The position numbers and the translations under genes were made by a program. Positions 54,481 through 64,000 of a stretch of 64,000 nt of DNA are shown here, one piece after another. This DNA is from Zymoseptoria tritici IPO323. Its lineage: Eukaryota; Ascomycota; Dothideomycetes; Mycosphaerellales; Mycosphaerellaceae. The notes below the pieces were generated by a model, which was given only the letters and a program-made list of their open reading frames with translations, had not been told where the DNA came from and did no database searches. Positions within the stretch are counted from its first letter, which is position 1, and the number at the start of each line of letters is the position of its first letter. Location: NCBI RefSeq assembly GCF_000219625.1, contig NC_018218.1, positions 186,001 to 250,000 of the forward strand, given 5' to 3'.

Positions 54481-56790
54481 AATGAAACCTCTTCTCCAAG
54501 GCACCGCCCACAGGCGACGACGTGATGAAAAGAAATTTGTAGGTCCGTGGGACTAACTCCCGACAACTCACCCCACACTCCATGGAAAAGGAGACGAGTG
54601 GCGCCTATCCGACCTCAGACAATTGGGTGGGCAGCGGCATGCACCCGACACGTTTGATCTATGGACAGGGAGGCAACGGATGCAGACCTTGCTGTGTGAA
54701 GACCGACTGCTCAATGAAGAGACGAGTCGAGACAGCTCTGCGGATGAAGCCCCTCCCTCCAAATGGCAAGCAACTGGAGAAGAAAGAAAGGAAGAGGAAG
54801 CGAAGCGTCGGAAAGAAATGCTAAATACTTGCTGCAGGTCGAAACGGCGCTAATGGTGATTAGTCATTCATATGCGTAGATTGAGGACTCCTCGTAGATG
54901 TGAGGACGGGAGCCTTGCTCACTGATGATGTTGCTGGGTTGTCGTTGAGCGGGAGTCGAGGTTGTCGTGCAGGACGTGGCTCATTGCTAGAGCCTGGTGT
55001 AGAACTTCGCCTCGAACGGTACGATAATATGGTCTATGAGTGCTGCCAACGTGAACGAACTGTACGCCATGGCCTCTTCGTTCGCCACATGGTCTTGTTG
55101 ATCAGTGTTTCCTCAGACCTGACAGTTCTCGGTCTCGCAAACAACAGCCACGAAATGAACAAGACTCTTCTCCAAGGTATCGCTCCCAAGTAGCGACGAC
55201 ATGATGAAGAGAAAGGAATGTAGGTCAAATAGACGAGTTCGCTGCACAGCCTCATGGGAAAGAGACCAGCGATCGCCCTGCCAGACCGAAGCCATTGAAG
55301 ATGCAACAGGCATGGTAGCCATGTCCACCGTCGTGCTCATTCATCTACGGATGAGCAGTACATGCCACAAATATGTAGAAGCCGACTGTCCCACTGATCA
55401 AGGACTCGTCGAGACAAATGTGAGTTCTGATTCCTCATCCAAGCAGCAGCAGCTACATGGAGAAGAAAGAAGGGAAGACGGAAGAAAGCGTTGGAGAAAA
55501 GGTATAAGTACTAGCTGTGGCTCTCGAAACGGCGCTAAGAACCTGGTTAGTAATACGTGTGCGTAGATCGTGGAACCTCGCAGTCGTGAGGACGAGAAAG
55601 TCTTGTTGACGGGCGATGACGGATGATATGTGGATACGTGTCGTTGCTCGGCTGTCGTTGTGTGGGAGCTTGGGTTGCTGTCAAAGCCTTGTGTAGCATG
55701 CGAGCGTGCGAGGCGTGATTGTGTGATGTTCATGAGTATTCCTACGTACAATGACCTGTATTGCATCGATCTGGGTGTCATGGCCTTCCTGGTCGCCTAC
55801 AGCTGTCATGAACTGTGTTCGTCGAGCGATCGTTACGCTCGGCAGTCCGCTCATCCGGCATCTCTCCTGCCACGAGATACCTCACAATACAGGCCGTGGC
55901 CGTCAACAAGACAAGTTGTTCAATACTGAAGGTGACAGGAATGAGTCTCTTCTCCAAGGCACCGCTCACAAGCGGCGACATGATGAAAAAAATGTAGGCT
56001 TAACGGACCAGTTCGTGTCACAACCCATGGAGTGCAGGGCCCACAAACGTCTTGCCCAAGCCAGAGGCGATTGAAGATGCGACAGGCATGGTAGCCTGCC
56101 CATTGTCGTTCATTGATCTTGGAATGATGAAGCGACAAACACAATTGCGTAGAGTCCGACTGCTCAATGAAGAGACGAGTCGAGGCAGCTGTGAGTTAAA
56201 CTTGTGACCCATCCCGCGGTGTGCCGGCACGCAAACACACTCGATGGAGAGGAAGAAGAAAGGAAGAGGAAGGGACGCGGCGTGGGGAAGATCTAAATAG
56301 TGCTCGGAGCTCTCGAAACGGCGCTAATCACCTCGTCTTAGTAATACAACAGCGTTGTTCTTGGACTCGCAGTGCTTGTGAGAACGGCATGCTTGGAGCC
56401 TGAGGGTCACCGGAGGTGAGGCGATGACGAGTCGACGATCGCGGATGGTGCATGTCGGTGATGAGTCGTACGAGAGAAGCGAGGTGGGATATCAAGGCGT
56501 TGAGATCACTCTGGACGATGGCGAACAACAGCAGACGTTCGTCAAACGTGTCAATCAACCAGACGCATGCGAGAAAGCAAGAAATGTAGGTCTCCAACCA
56601 CACACCGCGTCCTCCAACAAGAGAGAAGCCAGTGGTGACCTGCCCGACCAAGGGCGACATCCAACCAGTGCAGGGGCCTGGAAGGAATTTCGTTCATCTA
56701 TGGTTCGAGGCTATGCATCACTGTGTAGAAGCGACTGCTCATTGAAGCGACTCGTCGTCACAGGAGCATTATTTCTCTTGCCAATGGTTG
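54481..56790. repeat. Second tandem array of diverged units of about 0.68-0.79 kb
   Basis: Three clear copies and a partial fourth. The anchor CTCTTCTCCAAGG occurs near 54490, 55165 and 55947. The anchor CGAAACGGCGCTAA occurs near 54840, 55525 and 56314. The anchor GACTGCTCAATGAAGAGACG occurs near 54705 and 56158, with diverged forms near 55384 and 56733. On the minus strand neighbouring copies share peptides such as TMPVASSMAS / TMPVASSIAS and RLVSSLSSR. On the plus strand copies share a splice-like TGTAG...GTGAGT pair around a stretch of about 40 nt. No complete gene could be assembled. Confidence 0.6.
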
Positions 56791-57151
56791 TTGGAGGAAG
56801 GAGAAGGGAAGAGGAAGGAACGTTTGTGGGCTTGTTTGCTGAATCAGCGGCGAGAACGCGTCGCGTCTCGAGCGGTCAACGCGAAGTGGGAGACTCAGTT
56901 GAACTCTCTCTTGAGGGTGGTGCACGAGAGATGCAAGAGTATGAGGCAATGAGCACTCGATCATTGTCTGTTCGTTCGCCAGCACGTCACCGAGACTGTT
57001 GACGGAGACGCGGGAAGGATCAAAGGGAGTGGTGATAGTTTGATCGATCTGTTCAGAGCAGGAGGTACATCAATCTCCATTCAAAGCAGAAGGTACAGCA
57101 CTCCCGCCTCCACCACATCATGTCTCCGTTGTGCCAATGTCCATGAGCTCG
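56791..57151. other. Intergenic, edge of repeat array
   Basis: Frames continue from the array with no motif; 3' flank of the coiled-coil gene. Confidence 0.4.
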
Positions 57152-57579
57152 TTACTCCTGAAAGGATCGCTGCAAGATCGCAATCAACACCAAGCATCGA
57201 TTCAGATACACATCGCCCATAAACCTCAATCGTCCCGCGTACTCCTTCCACTGCGCGCCGTACTCCTCCAACTCCGTGGTGTACTCCTTCAAGTGCACAA
57301 TGTACGCTCTCAACTGCCCGTTCTCACCCTTCAAGCGCGTGATCACAGCTTTGCGCTGCTCCTGCTCCTCCGCATCCTCCTTCAGCTGATCGACTTGGTC
57401 GCGGAGCTGAGCGATCTTGTCTTGAGCGGCCTTGAGCTGCGCGCTATCGTTCGCTGGCGCTGCGTTGGTGTGGGCGATGGGGTTGTCTGCGCCTGTACGA
57501 TCTCAGTCAGTGAGGGTATGCTGAAGGGAAGGACAATTGATCAGTCACCTTGGCCTTGGGAAGCGGTGTTGTCGGACAT
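57152..57579 (-). CDS. Small coiled-coil protein
   Basis: Two exons, 57549-57579 and 57152-57492, with a 56-bp intron (GTGACT donor, CACTGACTGAG branch region, CAG), give 123 residues. After MSDNTASQGQGADNP and an Ala/Asn-rich linker, the rest is one long heptad-bearing helix (AAQDKIAQLRDQVDQLKED, RLKGENGQLRAYIVHLKEY, YAGRLRFMGDVYLNRC), so it probably forms a dimeric coiled coil. No family recognised and no signal peptide. The splice restores a single frame and both exons have consistent composition, which supports a real gene. Confidence 0.6.
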
Positions 57580-60302
57580 GGTGGATTGCTTCGTAGTGGT
57601 CGTGCAGTTTTGTAAGATCGATGTGTTTGCGAGTGTGGTGTTCGATGGTGGTGGTGGTGATGAGATTGATTGATGGTTCTGATCCTGAGCAGAGTTGATG
57701 AATTGCTGTGCAGGACATGAATTTACGAATGAGCTTTTGGCCACCTCCTTCGGCGCGACTTCGCGAGCAGAATCATTGATGCCTCAGGACTGAAATCGAC
57801 ATTCGTGCAGCGCGGGTGGTATCCAGAACCGGTCCTGATTGAGATTCTGGAGAGGCGGGTGGACTAAGAGTACATACAGCATTGTTAGAATGAGCACGAG
57901 GAGGCACTGAGAAGACAACTTGAATTGATCAAAGTACATACATTCATCTCACAAGAAACCCAGAAAAGCGCGCAAAGAACATGTATGGTCTCTCCTCGAA
58001 GGCATCCGAAGAAGTTGGTAAACCCCTCGAAGACGGACCACCGGAGCTCCCGTAGCCCACTGAATTGATCTATGGCCGATCACCTTACGGAAACTGTGTA
58101 GAGTATGCCGGCTTTCCCGAAGGAGAACCAGACAGCACAGGCCGGTCTTTTATCGGCCAAGTTGGAGCGGACGAGGAACGATGGAAGTGTGCTGCGGGTT
58201 GTGATCAGTGGGTTTTCAGGGGTAGTGGAGGATGAGGAGGCGCGAGGCGTGGTCGGCAGCTGCTAGGGCGGTTGAGTGGGCTGGGCGGTGAAGTCGTGCT
58301 GCAGAAGGTCAGTGGTGAGCACGAAAGCTGTTTGCTGGCGGAGGGTGTGGCGAGCCCGGGAGGACGGCGGCTGAGGTGGCGTTTTTGCGAGTGGGGGTTT
58401 GTGGTTGGCGGTAGGAGTGCTGGAGATGTGTCGATGTAAGAAGATGGGAGCAAGCAAAGAATGTCGATGTTTGATGTTTGGTGAGGAGTGAATGAAAGGT
58501 TGAGAAGGGGAGAGAAAATCCTGGACGCGCCGAAGTTTGTGCAGCAGCTTGCTGGATCCCTTGGCGTCGGCACGCAAGTGGCCCCTCACGACGATCGCTG
58601 GCAGGCTGGGCAAACAGTAGTTGAAAGGGAGACTGGCATGATTGCTTGCACTCTAGCATTCGTGCGAACAGTCCCTTGTTCAGCACGCTCTTCTTTCGTC
58701 AGACATTCAACGAGTAAAGTCTCCCTTTCAACCACCCACTGACTCTCAGAACGACTCTCCAAACGACTCCAACGAGCTCCCGAATAGCACCAGACACCGC
58801 GTCCGCACCCATATCCTGCAAGAGCAGCCTCCGCCTGCGATGTGGAACAAGAAAGAGCCAGGACACACATCGGTCGTCGGGAAGGAAACCGCGACCCAGG
58901 TTGCGAGTAGAAAGAGCAAGAACATGGCAATAGAACCGGGTTGAGGAAGAGCTTGGGATCACACACATGAAAAGCAAGTGAATATTGATTCCGGCGGCAT
59001 GGAAGGGACAAGGATAACACACGGATGTGCATTGTCATCGCCTCCGTGAGGTCGATGCTGGTGGCTTCTTGCCGCAGAGCTGCGCTCGAGGACGATCACT
59101 GCGCAAGCTAAAGCTCTGCACAGGCGTAAGATGCAGGAGTGACGGCGTGTTCATCAGGAGTCCAACCAAGAGAAGGGTGGTGACAAGCACAGAAGGGACG
59201 GATTGAGGCACAAGGATTGGAAGGGCGGAGGAGGTATGGTTGCAATCAGACAGCAGAAGTATCTCAGCTCGTCAAGCATCACCTGTACTTCTATCTTGAA
59301 CGCGTCTGTGCCGACATGAGATCTCACAAGAACAAGTCACAACATGAGAAAGTTTTGTAGCTCAACGAGCCTGCCAAAAAGCCTTCAAAACGGCAAAGGG
59401 CAAGGCCAGTCAATCTTGGTATTCAATCAAAACGCAGTGCCATGCACCGCCATGAGTGATCCGCGCCATGAGTTGACCTCACAACATCGTATCACCACAT
59501 GAGAAGAGTGTGCGGGGGGTATGTAGGTCAGACGAGCAATTCTTGACACCAAGCGGTGAAGAGCCGGGCAAGTCGATCTTGAAATTTTGGTGTATGCATC
59601 GAATCAAACCGCCGAGACTTGATCTCCGTCAGGGCAGCCGTACCGTAAACGTGCAAGGGACCTTGGGAGTTTTTCGTGAAGTGCCATTGAGTGAGCGGCA
59701 AGTCATCGTGCTGCTGGGTGCTGGGGATGGGGGTGAGAGGGGCAGGTCATGTTTGATCTAGGACGGTGGTGCACCACCAAGTGCCAGAAGGTAAGTGGTG
59801 AGTGCTGCGTGAAGCTCGCTCGAAAGCGACGACCGCTATCCTCGGACGGGGCGATGGTGAGGGAGGAAGGGGATGAGAATGAAAATGTAGTCGAGGGACT
59901 CACGTGGTTGTTCTGCGGCGCATTTAGAGCAAGGCTGGTGATGAACACCGCTGCTTTGCAAGTGTAGAAAATGGCCGGTGATGTGTTCTGTTGAAGAGAG
60001 AAGGAAGGATTCGAGAGAGAGAGAAAGAGAAAGGTATTTATCGAAAATGTTGCTTGGCGGCTGACTATCCCGTGCGTGCAGCGGGTTGCGGCGACGACGG
60101 GGAAGACCTTAGAGGATGAACCACTTTCGAGACAGCTCGTGCGCTGAGTTCGACATACACGAGCCTACGATACATCATACTCCGTTCAAGGTTACCAAGC
60201 ATACGACTTGCGCCTCCGCCACCAGCTTCATCCATTAACATTCCACCGACCCTCAACGAGCCGAAGTCCACAGTGCCTCCAAGCCAACCCATCCCCAACC
60301 TC
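57580..60302. other. Gene-poor stretch with a small tandem repeat
   Basis: No supported gene. 59340-59640 contains two diverged copies of a unit of about 180 bp (around CAACATGAGAA...TTTGTAG and CCACATGAGAAGAG...TATGTAG, each followed by a TCAATCAAA/GAATCAAAC word), related in style to the array at 54.5-56.8 kb. Minus frames at 58205-59038 are low-complexity and unsupported. Confidence 0.4.
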
Positions 60303-61275
60303 ATGAACACGGACGTTCCACTCATCTCTCCCGCGCCAATCACCTTCACGCAGACCTCCATCCCTCCCCCTTCGCCCTTCGCCCGAGACTCAGCAAGGAC
60401 ATTCCTCGCGGCGAACATGATTCACTCCATCGATAACAGCAGCGCCATCTCTCCCACCGCCATCTTCGCCATGAGCCACAACACCGAGAAGATCAAGTCG
60501 TACGTATCTCCGCCAGCCGTCTTTATCTCCATGAAGCAGGAAACTAACATCTCTCCTTGACAGACCTCCTTCCGCGCGCCTCCCGACCACGGCGTCTTCC
60601 GACCTCGTACCCGTCCAGGTCGAGCGCCCGAAACCGAAGCACAATGTGGACGTGGGATTGGGATCATGCTCGTGAGCAGGGAAGAGCGAGCCGTGATGGA
60701 GCAGTACGCGGAGGGAGGTTGGGAGGTGGGATCTGAGGTCGATGGGGTGGAGATGAAGGGCTGGCTTGAGGAACGGCCGGAAACAATGACGGCAAAGATG
60801 CTATCGAAATCGGTAATGAAAATTTGATCCTACTTCGTACGGATGTGGACACCATCTGGGACCGCTCGGATACCAGCATTGCCCAAGATGGATACAACAT
60901 CAGTGGGGATGGGCCGTCCACGTCCACAAACCATCAGGCGAGCTGCACTATCTCTACTACAACCGTCCGATGCAGCCTCTTAAGGGCATTAACTGCGAAC
61001 TTTTGTTCGCTCGTTTCGCCTATGACATTTTCCCGAAGCTGCGTGGCTTTCTGCAGCGAGGCGTGAAGCGCTGTTTACTAGTGTCGGGGCAATCGAACTC
61101 TTACAAAGCCGAGGACTGCGAAACATTCTGTGAGAACCAGGGACGGCATCGCAGCACGTCGCCGAGAAAGAGCAAGAGCGGTTCTCCGGCCAAAAGACCT
61201 CGCACAGATGACGACGAACGGTGGTTTTCTTCTTGCATGAGAAAGCTTGAAGAGAGATTGAGACACCGGAGATGA
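60303..61275 (+). pseudogene. Fungal HNH-endonuclease-like domain gene with disrupted frame
   Basis: The 3' part is convincing. One frame reads NENLILLRTDVDTIWDRSD, then a shifted frame reads WAVHVHKPSGELHYLYYNRP and continues with CELLFARFAYDIFPKLRGFL and a basic tail (SPRKSKSGSPAKRPR), ending at TGA 61275. This ENxxLLRxDxHxxWDR ... LYYNRPxxPLxG ... LFARFA order matches the C-terminal part of the fungal HNH_2 family. The frame changes near 60905 in a GTGGGG run, with no intron of normal size. Upstream there is a good intron (60500-60563) and an exon frame containing SFRAPPDHGVFRPR and EERAVMEQYAEGGWEV, which also fails to connect in phase. I read it as a decayed or sequence-error-bearing gene; the start at ATG 60303 is tentative. 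Confidence 0.45.
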
Positions 61276-63433
61276 GAGGGATGGGTGGTGTTGGGTGGCG
61301 TGGAAGTGAGGAGTAGGTGCGAGAGGGAGTGGAGGGTTTTTGATTGCTTGCCGAACGGCAACGAGGAGCGTAGCGGCACAGGTCATGACATACAGACGGT
61401 CGAGCCTTCAGACAACGAAGCGAGGATGGTCGAAAGACAAATGTGTCCCCACACCATGTCGGTGCCGGTGATAAGCTCACATTCAACCGCGTGAACTGGA
61501 CGACCGCCTCGCCTCCTGAACCGACTACAGGGCAGCACGCAACGTCGACTTGCTACCTCTCCTTGAGATAGTATCGGACACAAATACTGAACAAGCGGTC
61601 GTTCTCTCCTGCGTCAAGGACGGCCGCTGAATACCCATCTCCTCCCGCACGAGTGCAGACACCACTTCCACCAGGAGACATGGACTATCAAGCATGGGTG
61701 CTGCGGCTGAAGGAAGGGCAGATCTCTACATAACGGTCGAAGTCGTCTAACAATTCTTGCAGGTCGTGGCTAGTATGAGGACGACAAGCAAGAGAGAAAC
61801 AAAAGTACATTCGGCCACGCCTCACGGGTAATTCGGCTTCAAGCCTCACCCGTCCTCAGACCAGGAACTCAAAGAATGGGCGACATCACATATTCCAGCC
61901 AATGTGTGGCCATCTCCCATGCCACTATCGATGCTCCAATTCCAAATGTGCCTCGCAGCGCTGCGCCTGGAGGGATGATGCCGCCCGCGCGCGTCAGGAA
62001 GAACATAGCACAACACTCATCGGCGCCACCATCTCTCTCGCTTGCAGCAGCCAGACTCAACGAGATCTCACACTCGCCGAGAGCGGCGTTCCACTCGTCT
62101 ATTGTCCTCATGGTCTGGCAAGACGTTCTTATCCCAGCTGCGAACATCAACGGTATTGCGGAGATCGACGTAGTTCTATCGGAAATTGCGAGAGGCGGTC
62201 CGTGGGATCTTGGCGGTGGTGGGTATGGCCGAGGGATTCTGGGTCGGGCGAGAGCACGAAAACCACCTTATGATGATATCAACAGGTTATGAGCCCGGTT
62301 GAAGGCGAGTTATTCCTAACCAAAGGTCATATAAGACGTCGTAGTGTCAGGAGTATCGACGAGCATTATTAAATGCCCGTTGTCTCGTATCTTCGAGGCA
62401 ATGTCATTCGATTTCTGACAGAGTACGGTGACTGCAAACGAGACCATGGACACAGCATCACTGGCCGCAGTCACTCTGGATGATTCACTGCTCTCGATCA
62501 TGCAGCTGCAACAGCTCGACCATTGGCCGTACCGCAGGAAGATATCTTGCTGTCGTTCAGTCCTTCTTGCCTTGCAGATACACTCATTCAAAGTTGGCGA
62601 CTTACTTGACGTATCTGCATGTCATGCACTCTCACTACGGAGTGCTGTCCAGGCGGATGATCAATCTCGGCAGCGACAGCCTTCTTGCTGGACCTCGCAG
62701 AGCGTACAGGCGTCTTTTGCGCCAGGATCTGGGACAGATTTCATTGCCATCAAACTCCAAAAGGGACCAGAAAGATCTGTTCTTCAGGATACACTCAATC
62801 AGACTTCGGCTGAGCTCGCCCGCCAAGACCTTGCTCAGAGGAGAGAACTGGAGCCGAGGAGCCAGGCGAACGATCAAAGTGTTTCAAATCCATCAATATA
62901 CCCTTCATGCAGGAAAGGAAGCTCATTGGAATACTTTTGCATAACGCGGTCAATGCCTGTGCACAGTTATCGCCTTGCTTCACCCGCCTTGCACAAAGGC
63001 CTCACATGAAGTGAAGTCGGCAATTGTAGACGAAGCGCAAAGCTTGTTCGCATTGGTGCCTTGGTGCCTTAGATCAGCCGGCCGATCTCGCAGATACCTC
63101 ACTCCTGCCCTGGCCCTTGCATGCTTCCCCCACCAAGACTCAAGACTCGGGGCGGCCAATGCGGCGGATCCCAGATGAAAAATGCCGTGAGTAGCCGAAG
63201 GAGCAATGATAACACAATCTTCATCATACCGACGTTATCAGCGTGGACCGGGTTCAATGCTGCCTGCCAATTGAGTCACCTGATTGTCATCTCTTTGTTT
63301 GGCTCACGGCTGGCGACGGTGAGTCCGAGTCTGCTGTGAATAAAAAAGGGAAGTGCTCAGTCTCTCTTCCTTTGTTCCTCCCCCGTCTATTCCATCTCCT
63401 TCCTTTGCCCGTCATCCTCACAATAGCAACGAC
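61276..63433. other. Intergenic with unsupported frames
   Basis: A plus frame 61876-62292 (138 codons, ATG start) and its antisense 61869-62150 are both open and motif-free. 62428-63009 is similar. The end of the stretch, CT-rich near 63355-63420, is the likely core promoter of the proline dehydrogenase gene. Confidence 0.35.
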
Positions 63434-64000
63434 ATGCCGCCGACTGCGATGAGACCGACCACATCACTCCGCGTGGAGAGCGTCTTCCTCCCAAGCACAA
63501 TACTCACCAAGCACACCACATATATCTGCCGGACGTCCCTCCTACCAACTCCCTCTCCCACACAGCAGCGATACGTCTCCTCCAAGCGAAAACTGCACTC
63601 GACCTCGTCCAAAGATGTCGCTCTCCCCGTGCCCTCGCCGGTGCCCGAGCAGTACAGCTCGTCCTCCTCCAGCAAGTCCCTCGAAACGCAAAAGAGCATT
63701 CTGGCCACACTCCCACTCTCGCACATCCTCCGCACATATCTAATCACAGCCATGTCGAGCTCGCCAATCCTCCTGCAATCCTCCACATCCATCCTCCGCC
63801 GCATGCTTGAATCCAAGAATCCACTCTTCCGCCTCGACTCCAACCCCATCATGCGAGCAGTCCTCCTCGAAACATTCTACAAGCAATTCTGCGCCGGCAC
63901 CAATGCCGCAGAAATCGCAAAGTCAACCGCCGATCTCCGCCAGCTGGGCTACTCCGGCGTGATCCTCGAATACGCCAAAGAAGTGCTCAAAGATGCGGAA
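63434..64000 (+). CDS. put1: Proline dehydrogenase, mitochondrial (5' part, cut by window end)
   Basis: First 189 codons from ATG 63434, open to the window edge. An Arg/Ser/Thr-rich N terminus (to about residue 60, RYVSSKRKLHSTSSK) is a mitochondrial presequence. Then come ATLPLSHILRTYLITAMSSS, NPLFRLDSNPIMRAVLLETF, YKQFCAGTNAAEIAKSTADL and LGYSGVILEYAKEVL, the standard opening of fungal PRODH. The enzyme oxidises proline to pyrroline-5-carboxylate with FAD in the mitochondrial matrix or inner membrane, the first step of proline use as nitrogen source. The catalytic FAD barrel lies beyond the window. Confidence 0.92.
   Translation, partial: MPPTAMRPTTSLRVESVFLPSTILTKHTTYICRTSLLPTPSPTQQRYVSSKRKLHSTSSKDVALPVPSPVPEQYSSSSSSKSLETQKSILATLPLSHILRTYLITAMSSSPILLQSSTSILRRMLESKNPLFRLDSNPIMRAVLLETFYKQFCAGTNAAEIAKSTADLRQLGYSGVILEYAKEVLKDAE

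Noticed and set aside
60065..60418. 117-codon minus frame, Gly/Val/Met-rich and protein-like
   Set aside because: Antisense of a proline-rich plus-strand stretch; no ATG-to-splice support and the plus strand has an intron and the HNH-type domain downstream.
62428..63009. 193-codon plus frame
   Set aside because: No motif, weak start context and equally open antisense pieces; not enough to call a gene.

Overview
This window is filamentous-fungal nuclear DNA. The genes carry short introns (mostly about 45-65 bp, with GTRAGT-type donors and CTRAC branch points), there is a RIP-like mutated retrotransposon, and the gene content is ascomycete (polarisome scaffold, HMG-CoA reductase, NCS1 permease, ING/HDAC, proline dehydrogenase). 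The style fits a dothideomycete of the Mycosphaerella group, but that is inference; I see no rRNA, tRNA or other species marker.

Layout. About 1-2950 is the minus-strand remains of a Ty1/copia element, AT-rich and without CpG, cut by the left edge. A protein kinase/WD40 gene (3667-5965), MsrA (6722-7361) and a large TRP/Flc-type membrane protein (8056-11574) follow. Then come a gene-poor stretch, a nuclear acidic protein with partly unresolved exons (13798-16334) and an MFS transporter (17107-19260). From about 19.3 to 27.4 kb there is no recognisable conserved gene, yet the stretch is highly structured: tandem exon-intron modules on the plus strand (about 22.4-26.2 kb), a minus-strand five-exon gene with one in-frame TGA (20753-21626), and a tiny candidate membrane-protein gene (21837-22140).

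A conserved block runs from 27.9 to 44.2 kb: SPA2-like polarisome scaffold, DUF3605 protein, HMG-CoA reductase, cyt/pur permease, and a divergent ING-family/class I HDAC pair. From 44.4 to 54.1 kb the content turns to secreted and accessory genes: a cysteine-rich secreted protein, a defensin-like peptide, two paralogous GPI-type secreted proteins with duplicated flanks, and a SprT-like metalloprotease. From 54.4 to 57 kb there is a second tandem array of diverged units of about 0.7 kb. A small coiled-coil gene (57152-57579), a frame-disrupted HNH-domain gene (60303-61275) and the 5' part of mitochondrial proline dehydrogenase (63434-64000) complete the window.

The least ordinary items are the micro-exon array, whose spliced exons are almost free of stop codons in all three frames, and the defensin-like peptide, whose last two cysteines lie inside an alternative-intron candidate. 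Many exon boundaries here were placed by reading splice signals and phase by eye; no homology search was run.
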